Shown one piece after another: positions 29,445 to 39,630 of a DNA stretch of 64,000 nucleotides. The notes beneath the pieces are model-generated. The model was given only the letters and a program-made list of their open reading frames with translations. It did not search any database and was not told the origin of the DNA. The DNA is from an uncultured Pelagibacteraceae bacterium (GTDB lineage: Bacteria; Pseudomonadota; Alphaproteobacteria; Pelagibacterales; Pelagibacteraceae). How positions within the stretch are numbered: position 1 is the stretch's first letter; every line of letters starts with the position of its first letter. Where the stretch lies: NCBI GenBank assembly GCA_902600205.1, contig CACKIN010000002.1, positions 1-64,000 on the forward strand. The letters are read 5' to 3'. The translations under genes and the position numbers were made by a program.

Positions 29445-30788
29445 ATGAGTTCTGAAAAACCACAAATACCAAATTCATTAAATGAACATTGGATGCCATT
29501 CTCTTCAAATAGAGACTTTAAAGCAAATCCAAGATTAATTGTAGAGGCAAAAGGAGTTTATTTAAAAAATCATCAAGGACAGACTCAAATAGATGCAAGC
29601 TCGGGTTTATTTTGTAACCCACTAGGTCACGGTAGAGAGGAAATTATTGAGGCTATAACAAAACAATTAAGAACTGTTGATTACGCTCAACCCTTTCAAC
29701 AGGGCTTCGGTGGTTCATTTGAACTTGCTACAAGAATTTCAAAACATACACCAGGAAATTTAAATAGAATTTTTTATACTATATGTGGATCAACCGCTGT
29801 TGAGACAGCAATAAAAATTTCAGTTGCTTATCATAAGGCTAGAGGCGAAGGGCAAAGATTTAGATTTGTGGGAAGAGAAAGAGCTTACCATGGTATGAAT
29901 ATTGGAGCTACCTCAGTTGGTGGAATGATTAATAACGTCAAAACTTTTGCAAGTGTACTAATGCCAGGAGTTGTTCACATGAGACATACGCATTTGCCAG
30001 AACATAAGTTTGTATCAGGTCAACCAGAAACAGGGGCTGAAATTGCAGAAGATCTTGAAAGAATTTGTACAAACTTTGGATCAGAAAATATTGCGGCATG
30101 TATTGTAGAACCAATTGCAGGATCTACAGGAACTCTAGTCCCACCAAAAGGATATTTACAAAGACTAAGAGAAATTTGTGATAAGCACGGCATATTATTA
30201 ATTTTTGATGAAGTTATAACTGGATGGGGAAGAACAGGCTCTCCATTTGCATCACAAGAATATGGTGTTACACCAGATATTATAACTATGGCAAAAGCAA
30301 CAACAAATGGAATAAGTCCTTTAGGTGCAGTTGCATGCAAAGAAGAAATCTATGATACTGTAATGGATGGGTCACCAAAAGGTTCTATAGAATTATTTCA
30401 TGGTTACACATATTCAGGAATACCTGTTTCTGTTGCAGCAGGATTAGCTGTTCAAGATATATTTGAAAAAGAGGATATATTTAATAGAGCTAAAAATTTA
30501 GCACCATATTTCCAAGAAGGTTTGATGTCGTTAAAAGATATAGATGTTGTGAATAATATAAGAGGCTATGGAATGATGGGCGGAATTGATATTAAAATGG
30601 ATAAAAAACCAGGAGCTGCAGGATTTACATGCTTTAAACATTGTTATGATGCTGGAGTGAATTTTAAAGCGACAGGAGATTGTTTAATTATTGCGCCAAT
30701 GTTTATTTGTGAGAAGAAACACATCGATGAAATAATAGATAAATTAAGAACAGGGATTACAAACTACTCAAAAAGCAAAAAAAACTAA
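29445..30788 (+). CDS. tpa: Class III omega-aminotransferase, probable taurine:pyruvate aminotransferase
   Basis: NEHWMPFSSNRDFK, FDEVITGWGRTG, AKATTNG; divergent from tauABC and followed by ald. Confidence 0.7.
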   Translation: MSSEKPQIPNSLNEHWMPFSSNRDFKANPRLIVEAKGVYLKNHQGQTQIDASSGLFCNPLGHGREEIIEAITKQLRTVDYAQPFQQGFGGSFELATRISKHTPGNLNRIFYTICGSTAVETAIKISVAYHKARGEGQRFRFVGRERAYHGMNIGATSVGGMINNVKTFASVLMPGVVHMRHTHLPEHKFVSGQPETGAEIAEDLERICTNFGSENIAACIVEPIAGSTGTLVPPKGYLQRLREICDKHGILLIFDEVITGWGRTGSPFASQEYGVTPDIITMAKATTNGISPLGAVACKEEIYDTVMDGSPKGSIELFHGYTYSGIPVSVAAGLAVQDIFEKEDIFNRAKNLAPYFQEGLMSLKDIDVVNNIRGYGMMGGIDIKMDKKPGAAGFTCFKHCYDAGVNFKATGDCLIIAPMFICEKKHIDEIIDKLRTGITNYSKSKKN

Positions 30789-30797
30789 TTCACTTAT

Positions 30798-31913
30798 ATG
30801 AAAATAGGTGTTCCAAAAGAAATAAAGTCTCAAGAAAATAGAATTGGCCTCACTCCTGAAAGTGTTAAAATATTAACCTCAAACGGTAATGAGGTAATGG
30901 TAGAAAATAATGGTGGTTTTGAAGCGGGATTTTATAATGAACAATATAAATCTGCTGGTGCAAAAATTGTGAACAAAGCAGAAGACATTTTTAATGATTC
31001 TGAAATAATTGTAAAAGTAAAAGAACCTCAACCAAGCGAAGTAAAAATGATTAAAGAAAACCAAATTGTTTTTACATATTTACACTTAGCGGCCGCAAAG
31101 GAACTCACGAAAGGTTTGGTAGACTCTAAATCAGTTTGTATTGCTTATGAAACTGTAACGGACAACAATGGTAGATTACCTTTGTTAGCCCCAATGAGTG
31201 CAGTTGCTGGGAGAATGTCAGTTCAAGCAGGTGCACATTGCCTTGAAAAAAACCAAAAGGGAAGAGGACTTTTATTAGGTGGTGCGCCTGGTGTTGATCC
31301 TGGAAATGTTGTTATTTTGGGTGGAGGCGTTGTAGGTGAAAATGCAGCAATTATTGCTACAGGTATGAAAGCTAAAGTTCACATAGTAGACAAATCCGAA
31401 AAAAGACTAGACGAATTATCAAAAAAATTTGGTGATCTTATAATACCAAAATTAAGCGATGAAATCGATTTAGAAAAATTAATTTCAGAATGTGATTTGT
31501 TGGTTGGAGGTGTTTTGATCCCAGGTGCAGAAGCACCAAAACTTGTCACAAAAAAAATGTTAAAAAATATGAAAAGAGGATCTGTAATTGTAGATGTAGC
31601 AATTGATCAAGGTGGATGTGTTGAAACAAGTAAACCGACCACATTCGCTGAACCAACATACATTGTAGATGATATTGTTCATTATTGTGTAGCCAATATG
31701 CCAGGAGGTGTTCCAAGAACATCAACAATTGCTTTAAATAAAGCAACCCTCCCTTTCTTATCTAAATTAGCAACAGATGGATATTTAAAAGCTTTAGGAG
31801 ATGATCCAAATTTTTTAGCAGGTTTGAATGTTCATAAAGGTCAAATTACATATAAGGCAGTTGCAGATGTCTTTGGATATGATTATTTAACTGCAAAAGA
31901 TGCATTAAATTAA
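30798..31913 (+). CDS. ald: Alanine dehydrogenase
   Basis: MKIGVPKEIKSQENRIGLTP, AGRMSVQAGA, DVAIDQGGCVETSKPTT, MPGGVPRTST. Confidence 0.95.
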   Translation: MKIGVPKEIKSQENRIGLTPESVKILTSNGNEVMVENNGGFEAGFYNEQYKSAGAKIVNKAEDIFNDSEIIVKVKEPQPSEVKMIKENQIVFTYLHLAAAKELTKGLVDSKSVCIAYETVTDNNGRLPLLAPMSAVAGRMSVQAGAHCLEKNQKGRGLLLGGAPGVDPGNVVILGGGVVGENAAIIATGMKAKVHIVDKSEKRLDELSKKFGDLIIPKLSDEIDLEKLISECDLLVGGVLIPGAEAPKLVTKKMLKNMKRGSVIVDVAIDQGGCVETSKPTTFAEPTYIVDDIVHYCVANMPGGVPRTSTIALNKATLPFLSKLATDGYLKALGDDPNFLAGLNVHKGQITYKAVADVFGYDYLTAKDALN

Positions 31914-32521
31914 TTAAGAATTTTTAGTAGTTTTTTTTCAATATTACCACTTATAATTATAATTCCTTTTTCATTAGGGTGCATTCCATCGTCTAAATTT
32001 AATTCAGGATTTAAAGCAACTCCATCAAGCAAAAAAGGAATTAAATTTAAGTCATATTTATCAGATAGTTTTTTATAAATTTTATCAAATTTATTTTTAT
32101 AATCTTTTCCGTGACTATCTGGTGCCACCATTCCTGCTAAAATTATTTGAATTTTTTTGTTTAATATCTTTTTTATTGTTTTCTCCAAATTTTTTTCAGT
32201 TTCATTTGGACTAATACCACGCAACATATCATTTGCACCAAGACCAATTAAGATTAAATCGATATTCTTTTCTGCAATTGTCCATTCTATTCTGTTTAAA
32301 CCACCTGCAGATGTATCACCTGATACACTTGCATTGATTACCTTAACTTTTAAACCATTTTTATTTAAATTGTTCTCAAGCACTGAAGATAGATGATATT
32401 TTTTATCTAAACCATATCCTGCCATTAGACTATCACCGAATAAGACAACTTTGTAATCGGCTTTAGCTACAAATCCTGGTATTAATAAAATAATTATTTT
32501 AATTATTAATTTTTTAATCAT
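31910..32521 (-). CDS. tesA: Arylesterase / TesA-like SGNH hydrolase
   Basis: LFGDSLMAGYGL, GANDMLRG, DGMHPNEKG; divergent from ybbA-ybbP as in many proteobacteria. Confidence 0.9.
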   Translation of the reverse strand: MIKKLIIKIIILLIPGFVAKADYKVVLFGDSLMAGYGLDKKYHLSSVLENNLNKNGLKVKVINASVSGDTSAGGLNRIEWTIAEKNIDLILIGLGANDMLRGISPNETEKNLEKTIKKILNKKIQIILAGMVAPDSHGKDYKNKFDKIYKKLSDKYDLNLIPFLLDGVALNPELNLDDGMHPNEKGIIIISGNIEKKLLKILN

Positions 32522-33194
32522 GAATAAACTTTTAAAATTATCTAATGTTAGTTTGAATTATACCATAGATAACAACTCTATAAATATTTTAAAAAATATT
32601 AGCTTTGAAGTAGACTATAAAGAGACTATTTCAATAGTTGGAGAAAGCGGTTCAGGTAAAACAAGTTTAATTATGTTAATTGGAGGTCTCGAAAAGATTT
32701 CAGCAGGAAATATTTTTTTTAAGGACTCAGAAATATCCAATATGACTGAGGATGAAATTTCTGAAATCAGAAGAAAAAATATTGGAATAGTATTTCAATC
32801 ATTTTATTTGATACCAAATTACACCGCACTGGAAAATGTAAGCCTATCTCTAGAAATAAATAAACTTGATAATGCAACACAAAAAGCAAAAGAAATTTTA
32901 GATAGATTTGGATTAAGCAATAGATTTAACAATCTTCCTAGTCAGCTATCAGGAGGTGAACAACAGAGAGTAGCTATTGCAAGATCTGTTGTAATGAAAC
33001 CAGAGCTTATTTTGGCTGATGAGCCAACTGGTAATTTAGATAGTGAAAATACAGAGAATATTTCTAATTTACTTTTTAATTATATAAAAGATGAAAACGC
33101 TAGCTTAATTATGGTCACTCACGACAATAATTTAGCTAATTTAACTAAAAGAAAAATAACTATTAAAGATGGAGTGATTAGTGAAAATCAATGA
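32520..33194 (+). CDS. ybbA: ABC transporter ATPase, YbbA-like
   Basis: GESGSGKTSLIMLIGGLE, LSGGEQQRVAIARS, ADEPTGNLD. Confidence 0.9.
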   Translation: MNKLLKLSNVSLNYTIDNNSINILKNISFEVDYKETISIVGESGSGKTSLIMLIGGLEKISAGNIFFKDSEISNMTEDEISEIRRKNIGIVFQSFYLIPNYTALENVSLSLEINKLDNATQKAKEILDRFGLSNRFNNLPSQLSGGEQQRVAIARSVVMKPELILADEPTGNLDSENTENISNLLFNYIKDENASLIMVTHDNNLANLTKRKITIKDGVISENQ

Positions 33195-35706
33195 TTTAAG
33201 TCTTTATTCTAAATTTGCATTTCGTGATTTAATCAGAAGTTATTCGAAAATTTTAAGTATAATAATTACATTATTAATTAGCCTATTTATACTTAGCGCT
33301 ATCTTAACCATCGAAGACAGTTTAGAGAATGAACTTAATGAAAATTCAAAAGTTCTTTTAGGAGGAGATTTAGAAATTGATTATAATAACAGAGAAGGAG
33401 ATAGTAATTTAATAAAACAGATTGAAAATATTTCAACAGTATCTCAAGTAGTTGAATTTAGCACGATGATTTCAACTATTGAAAAAAAACCTAATAAAAC
33501 ATCATTTACAAGAATAAAAGCTATAGATCAAAATTATCCTTTATATGGAGATGTAATTTTTGAACCAGTTGGGTCATTAAAAAAATTAAACGAAATCGAT
33601 AATACTATTCTAGTAAATGAAAACATTTTTAAGAATTTGAATCTTAAAATTAATGATATTGTAAAAGTTCAAAATAAAAAATTTAAAGTTATTGGTGTTG
33701 TAAAAGTTCTTCCCGATATTGGTGGAGCATTCGTATTTGGTGATTTTGCATTAACAGGAAAAAAAACATTAGATAAATTAGAATTAAATACATTAGGAAG
33801 TTTCTTGAATTATGAATACAAAATTAAATTTGATGATTATAAAAACAAAGATAAAAAAATAAATGAAATTAAAAAAATTTTTAAAAATAATGATAAGGTA
33901 AAAATACAATATCCAGAAAATTCTGCAGGGGGCATAAAAAGAATTATTGATAATTTTTCACAATTTTTATCACTTGTTTCAATAAGTGCCATGTTAATTG
34001 CTGGAATAGGAATTGCCAATACTCTTCTCTCATTTATTAATCAAAAGAACTCATCAATTGCTGTTCAAAAAGCAATTGGAATAAATTCAGGAAATATTAA
34101 AACTATTTATTATTTGCAGTTGCTTTTTAGTTTAATCTTTATTTCTTTAGTTGCTTATGGGTTAAGTTTTTTCTTGGTTCCAGTTGTAGATAAATATATA
34201 TCAGATGGGCTTGGATTAAATATTGAGGCATCATTTTCTTTAACAAATTTATTTATTGTTTTTGTGGTTGGATTGTTAGTTATAATAATTTTTTCAATCC
34301 CAACTGTTAATTCAATTGACCAAATTAAAGCCTCTAGTTTATTTAGAAATGTTTTTCAAAGTTTGCAATTTAAATATTCAAAATTATCAATTAGCTTAAG
34401 TTTGTTACTTCTTACCATTTTAGTCAGCTTGTTTGCTTCCAGGTCTTCGATTCCTACTTATAGTTTGATATATTTTGCCTCATTCTTTATATGTCTAGCC
34501 GTCTTTTTTTATGTTTCCCGTTTTATAATATTATTGTTGAGAAAAAATCTACTTAATCTTGGTATTTCATCAAAAATAGCAATTAAAAATATTACACAAT
34601 CAAAAAGTATTACACCTATAACTGTGATGTCACTTGGACTAGGTATGACATTGTTACTAACACTTGCATTTGTAGGCTCTAATTTTAAAAGAGAAATAGC
34701 AAAATCAATTCCAGAAATTGCTCCTGACTATTTTTTTTTAGGGATCCAAAATAATCAAAAAAATTTGTTTAAAAAAATAATTATTGATTCTGACAAAGAG
34801 GCAGTCATGGAAATTGTTCCTATGGTATCAGCAGGTCTTGTAAAAATAAATGGAATAGATCCAAATACATATATTTCAGATTCTAATGATAGTTATTGGG
34901 TAATCATGAATGATAGAAGAGTTTCATGGGTTAATACAATTCCAAAAGACAATCCTATTTTAGAAGGCAGTTGGTGGGATACTTCAAAACCAAATAAGTT
35001 GCAAATATCACTGGATAGTAAAGTTGCAAAAGATTTTGGAGTAAATATAGGTGACAAATTTACACTTAGAATTTATGGAAGAGAAATTGAGGGAGAAGTA
35101 GTAAATTTTAGATTGGTTAACTATCAAGATTTAAGTATCAATTTTGCAATGCTACTCAATCCACAATTCGCAGAAAATATTCCACACGAATATCTCTCTA
35201 CAATAAAATTTAAAAATATTAAAAGTTTTAATGAAGTTAATTTCTTAGATAAATTTCCAAGTGTATCGATAATAAAAATTTCAGATTATTTGTCAAAAGT
35301 TACCGATGTTCTAAATAAAGTTTTTATAGCAGTCAGCATATTATCAGCTGTAACGGTTATTATTGGCTTAGTTGTAATCTCAAGCGCGATAATTGTTCAA
35401 GGAAAAATTAAAATTTTTCAAAATCTGGTTTTTAAAATTTTAGGTTTTTCTAAGAAGGAAATTATAATGTCTTCAATTATTGAATTTATAATTTCTTTTT
35501 TATCTATAATATTTTTTTCAACTATTTTTGCAGTATTAGCATCAAAGTTTATCATAGAAAATATTTTTCAACTTAAATGGTTATTTGAAATAAATATATT
35601 TTTCTATGTTACTATTGGAGTAGGTGTAGTAACACTAGCTCTAATTATAATTACAAACTTTAGGTATTTAAGTCCAAAAGTATATCCACTTGTAAGAAAC
35701 GAGTAA
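33181..35706 (+). CDS. ybbP: FtsX-like ABC permease, YbbP-like
   Basis: 841 aa with two FtsX-type membrane blocks; GTG start overlapping ybbA. Confidence 0.88.
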   Translation: MKINDLSLYSKFAFRDLIRSYSKILSIIITLLISLFILSAILTIEDSLENELNENSKVLLGGDLEIDYNNREGDSNLIKQIENISTVSQVVEFSTMISTIEKKPNKTSFTRIKAIDQNYPLYGDVIFEPVGSLKKLNEIDNTILVNENIFKNLNLKINDIVKVQNKKFKVIGVVKVLPDIGGAFVFGDFALTGKKTLDKLELNTLGSFLNYEYKIKFDDYKNKDKKINEIKKIFKNNDKVKIQYPENSAGGIKRIIDNFSQFLSLVSISAMLIAGIGIANTLLSFINQKNSSIAVQKAIGINSGNIKTIYYLQLLFSLIFISLVAYGLSFFLVPVVDKYISDGLGLNIEASFSLTNLFIVFVVGLLVIIIFSIPTVNSIDQIKASSLFRNVFQSLQFKYSKLSISLSLLLLTILVSLFASRSSIPTYSLIYFASFFICLAVFFYVSRFIILLLRKNLLNLGISSKIAIKNITQSKSITPITVMSLGLGMTLLLTLAFVGSNFKREIAKSIPEIAPDYFFLGIQNNQKNLFKKIIIDSDKEAVMEIVPMVSAGLVKINGIDPNTYISDSNDSYWVIMNDRRVSWVNTIPKDNPILEGSWWDTSKPNKLQISLDSKVAKDFGVNIGDKFTLRIYGREIEGEVVNFRLVNYQDLSINFAMLLNPQFAENIPHEYLSTIKFKNIKSFNEVNFLDKFPSVSIIKISDYLSKVTDVLNKVFIAVSILSAVTVIIGLVVISSAIIVQGKIKIFQNLVFKILGFSKKEIIMSSIIEFIISFLSIIFFSTIFAVLASKFIIENIFQLKWLFEINIFFYVTIGVGVVTLALIIITNFRYLSPKVYPLVRNE

Positions 35707-35721
35707 GTTTAAATTATTTTA

Positions 35722-36117
35722 TTAACTTTTTATCGAGGTTTTCAAAGCTTCGTAAATTAAATCTTCTGTAGTTTCTCCTATACTTCTATAAACTTCTTTA
35801 TCACCCTTAAAAATCAATAGAGTGGTTTGATAGAGTACATTAAATGAGTCAGCTATATCTCTATTTGTTACATCGAACGAAAAATATTCAATGTTATCAA
35901 ATTTAATATCAGATAACTCACCTTCTTTTTTTGCTGTTTGCAAAACTTTCATCTGATTTGCACATGATCCACAGTACTCTATCCAAGAACTAATAACTAT
36001 AACCTTGCCTTCAGATTGAGCTTTCTCAAATAGTGCTTTATCAAATGTAGTTTTCTTTTCCAATGCATTTGCACCAAATGCAAATAAACAAAGTATAAAG
36101 ATAATTACTTTTTTCAT
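35722..36117 (-). CDS. Thioredoxin-like secreted protein
   Basis: Signal peptide from MKKVIIF; CGSC motif in SSWIEYCGSCANQMKVL. Confidence 0.75.
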   Translation of the reverse strand: MKKVIIFILCLFAFGANALEKKTTFDKALFEKAQSEGKVIVISSWIEYCGSCANQMKVLQTAKKEGELSDIKFDNIEYFSFDVTNRDIADSFNVLYQTTLLIFKGDKEVYRSIGETTEDLIYEALKTSIKS

Positions 36118-36389
36118 AATTTTTAGTTTATACGATGAAATCAATAGATGAACATACATTATAGTGACACATGTAAGCTTAAATTTATTTAGTAATGAAA
36201 AATTTTGTTTTTCTAGGCTTCTATTTAGCGAAGCCTAGTATTATAATTAACTTATAATAAGAGAGAAATGGATATTTATAATTATTGTATTGATTTGAAA
36301 CAGCGTTACTTATGAATATTAGCTATGTATAATCTGTATATATGTTCAAAAATGGCACTTTACTTATTTAAACTATGACTTAAATTGAA

Positions 36390-36458
36390 TAATGGGGTGC
36401 CATATAGGCTGAGATATACCCTTTGAACCTGTCCGGTAATTCAGAAAGGGAAGAATGG
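36390..36458 (+). ncRNA. TPP riboswitch (THI element) overlapping the downstream start codon
   Basis: GGGGTGCC...GGCTGAGATATACCCTTTGAACCTG...CCGGTAAT...GAAAGGGAAGAATGG matches THI-box consensus segments. Confidence 0.96.
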
Positions 36459-37885
36459 ATAACATAAATATATTAAATCAATTATCTGCAATATTATTAA
36501 CCTTAACTATAAGTATAATTTTTGTCGTAATCGGACTTCTCTATTCAAAAAAATATCAAGGACTTAACAATTATTTAGTAGCAAGTAGATCAGTAGGTAC
36601 TTTTTCTTTAACAACCAGTTTAGTTGCATCTGCATTAGGAGCATGGATATTATTTGGTCCTGCATCAGCAGCAACATGGGGAGGAATAGGGGCTGTTATT
36701 GGATACTCTCTAGGTACTGCATTCCCTCTTTTTATCTTAACTTATTTGGGAAAAAAATTTAGAGATAATTATCCAAGAGGGAAGTCATTAATTGAAGTTG
36801 TAAGATCTAGATTTGGCTCACAATTATTTAAACTGATTTTGTTTTTATCTATTTTTTATATGTCGATTTTTTTAATAGCAGAGATTACTGCAGTTTCAAT
36901 TTTAATAAATTATATTTCAGGAACAGACTTATGGATTACAGCTTCAATCGTGATCATAAGCTCACTGATATATACTTTATACGGAGGGTTAAGAGCTTCA
37001 ATTTTTACAGATAATATTCAATTCATAGTATTTGGTCTGTTATTGTTGATATCATTTTCATATTTAATCTCCTTTAACTCAAATGAGTTTAGTTTCGAAT
37101 TTATAAAACAAAACAAACCAAATTTACTAAGCCCAGGTTACTTGCCAAATTTCACTGCTGGCTTAACTTTTTTTATAGCTGTAGCAGCAACTAATCTTTT
37201 TCATCAAGGTAATTGGCAAAGAGTTTATGCTGCTAAAGATAATAGAGTTTTAAAGAATAGTTTAATTGTCTCATTTTTAATAATCATACCAATAGTATTT
37301 ATGATGGGTTTTTCAGGGTTAATTGCAACTTCTCAAAATTCAAACGTTATTCCTGATCTTGCATTTTTTTCTTTATTGCTGAAAGATAATGCAATTTCTC
37401 TATCAGTTATAATAATTGTTTTAGCAATTTCTTTAACAGTAAGCAGTATAGATACTTTAGTAAATGCTATTTCAAGCCTAATTATTGTCGATGGGAATAA
37501 AGTCTTAAAATTTAAGGGTGATTACTTAAAACTTTCAAAGCAAATAATAATATTAATCTCTATAATTTCATTTTTTGTAGCATCAAAAGGGTTGAGTATT
37601 TTATATTTATTTTTATTGGCTGATTTATTTTGTTGCGCAGCAGTACTAAGTATATTTTTTGGTTTTTACTCAAAAAAGTTTAATGAAAAAAATGCATATG
37701 TATCAATTATAGTTGGATTGATCGGTGGAATTCTTTTATTTCCCAGTCCTGACTTTTCAAAATCAATTCTAGTTGGAATAATATTGCCAATAGATTTTTT
37801 ACCGGTATTTGTCTCTCAATCCTTACTGTTTTGTTCTTTTATAGTTGCAACATTTTTGCCCATTTTAACTTGGAAACTAAGGTAA
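36455..37885 (+). CDS. thiV: Sodium:solute symporter, probable HMP/thiamin precursor transporter
   Basis: SSS-family sequence directly controlled by a TPP riboswitch, as described for SAR11 ThiV. Confidence 0.88.
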   Translation: MDNINILNQLSAILLTLTISIIFVVIGLLYSKKYQGLNNYLVASRSVGTFSLTTSLVASALGAWILFGPASAATWGGIGAVIGYSLGTAFPLFILTYLGKKFRDNYPRGKSLIEVVRSRFGSQLFKLILFLSIFYMSIFLIAEITAVSILINYISGTDLWITASIVIISSLIYTLYGGLRASIFTDNIQFIVFGLLLLISFSYLISFNSNEFSFEFIKQNKPNLLSPGYLPNFTAGLTFFIAVAATNLFHQGNWQRVYAAKDNRVLKNSLIVSFLIIIPIVFMMGFSGLIATSQNSNVIPDLAFFSLLLKDNAISLSVIIIVLAISLTVSSIDTLVNAISSLIIVDGNKVLKFKGDYLKLSKQIIILISIISFFVASKGLSILYLFLLADLFCCAAVLSIFFGFYSKKFNEKNAYVSIIVGLIGGILLFPSPDFSKSILVGIILPIDFLPVFVSQSLLFCSFIVATFLPILTWKLR

Positions 37886-37930
37886 ACCATTATTTACATC
37901 TTGTTAATATAAATATATTATAAATCCATT

Positions 37931-39037
37931 ATGAGTTTTATTTTGCCATTTATAATATTAATTATTGTAGTAGTATTTATTCATGAATATGGACATTACT
38001 ATTTTGCAAAAAAATATGGTGTTGGGGTAACAGATTTTTCAATTGGTTTTGGTAAAGAATTGTTTGGTTGGAATGATAAATCTGGAACAAGATGGAAGAT
38101 TTGTTGGATTCCCTTAGGAGGCTATGTAAAATTTTTTGGAGATAGAAATGTTTTTTCTCAAGCTGATCAAGAGAAACTATTAAAAAAATATAGCAAAGAG
38201 GACCAAGAAAAGCTATTTGTAACGAAACCTCTTTACCAAAGGTCTTTAATCGTTGCAGGTGGACCTATAGCAAATTTCGTTTTAGCAATATTTATTTTTT
38301 TATTCATATATATGTTTGCTGGAAAAGACTTTACACCAGCAGTTATTGACGAAGTCCAAAAAGATAGTCCAGCAGAAGTAGCGGGGATGAAAAAAAATGA
38401 CATAATTCTTGAAATTGATAAGAATAAAGTTGAGAGCATTCTTGATGTTTCTAAATTAATTTTAATGTCAACATCTGAGATAGTTGATTTCAAAATTTTT
38501 AGATATGATCAAGAGATATTATTAAAGGTTAAACCAAAAATTGTTGCAGGTCTTGATAATTTAGGAAATAAAATTAACAAAAGAATAGTTGGTATTAAAC
38601 TAAGTCCATACAATAACGAAATAAATCATAAACGATTAGGGCCAGCAAATGCATTAATAGAGTCTGTTAAAGAAGTCTATTTTGTAACTACCTCATCTCT
38701 TAAATATATGGGTTCAATGCTTACTGGATCTGGAGATAGTTCACAATTAGGTGGACCAATTAGAATAGCAAAGATTTCAGGCCAAGTGGCTGAATTTGGA
38801 ATATTGCCATTTATTAGCATGATGGCTTACATTTCGATAAGTTTAGGCTTAATTAACCTTTTTCCAATCCCACTTTTAGATGGGGGTCATTTAATGTTTT
38901 ATGCATTTGAAAAGGTTTTAGGAAAGCCATTAAGTCAAAAAACACAGGAAGGTTTTTTTCGAATCGGAATGTTTTTATTGTTAACTTTAATGTTTTTTGC
39001 AACGTTCAATGACCTTAAAGATTTAGGCTTATTTTAA
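37931..39037 (+). CDS. rseP: RseP/MmpA site-2 protease
   Basis: HEYGH zinc motif, PDZ region, LFPIPLLDGGH motif. Confidence 0.95.
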   Translation: MSFILPFIILIIVVVFIHEYGHYYFAKKYGVGVTDFSIGFGKELFGWNDKSGTRWKICWIPLGGYVKFFGDRNVFSQADQEKLLKKYSKEDQEKLFVTKPLYQRSLIVAGGPIANFVLAIFIFLFIYMFAGKDFTPAVIDEVQKDSPAEVAGMKKNDIILEIDKNKVESILDVSKLILMSTSEIVDFKIFRYDQEILLKVKPKIVAGLDNLGNKINKRIVGIKLSPYNNEINHKRLGPANALIESVKEVYFVTTSSLKYMGSMLTGSGDSSQLGGPIRIAKISGQVAEFGILPFISMMAYISISLGLINLFPIPLLDGGHLMFYAFEKVLGKPLSQKTQEGFFRIGMFLLLTLMFFATFNDLKDLGLF

Positions 39038-39188
39038 AGGGATTTTCTAACGTTAAAAAAGCTTTATAAATCAATACTTATTTACAACTATATATTGTGG
39101 TAAATTTAATTAGAGACACAAAAAAAAAGCTTGAATTATCAACGATTTTGTTAAGTATATAAATATAACCTTTTAAACCGGAGCTAAA

Positions 39189-39464
39189 ATGAACAAAAAA
39201 CAACTTATTGCAAAATTAGCAGGGTCATTAAATCAAAGTAAAGCTGATGCTGAGCGTACATTTGATACGATTACCAACACTATTTTGGACGCATTAAAAG
39301 GCGACGATAATGTGAAAATTGCTGGTTTTGGAACATATAAAGTGGCTAAAAGAAAAGCTCGAATTGGTCGAAATCCAAGAACTGGAGAACAAATCCAAAT
39401 CGCTGCTTCTCAAAAGGTAAAGTTTTTGCCTGCAAAAGCGCTTAAAGAAGTTTTTAATAAATAA
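39189..39464 (+). CDS. hup: HU family DNA-binding protein
   Basis: MNKKQLIAKLAG...GRNPRTGEQIQIAASQKVKFLPAKALKE. Confidence 0.96.
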   Translation: MNKKQLIAKLAGSLNQSKADAERTFDTITNTILDALKGDDNVKIAGFGTYKVAKRKARIGRNPRTGEQIQIAASQKVKFLPAKALKEVFNK

Positions 39465-39473
39465 ACTTTTAAA

Positions 39474-39518
39474 ACAGCCTTTATTAAAAATTAGAATTTA
39501 ATAAAGGCTGTTTTTTTA
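39474..39518 (+). terminator. Rho-independent terminator after HU
   Basis: Perfect 15-bp stem ACAGCCTTTATTAAA/TTTAATAAAGGCTGT followed by T tract. Confidence 0.95.
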
Positions 39519-39630
39519 TACAAGCATATGGTGTACTACATGCAAATACTGCATATCTCTTTTAAATAACAATCAATAGTTTTTAGTTTTATTAATTCTA
39601 TAACTGCACCTTTAATTAAACGGAGGTGAA

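Noticed and set aside
36213-36238. Hairpin as a rho-independent terminator for thiV-upstream or the thioredoxin-like gene
   Set aside because: No T tract follows the stem on either strand, and it lies upstream of both flanking genes
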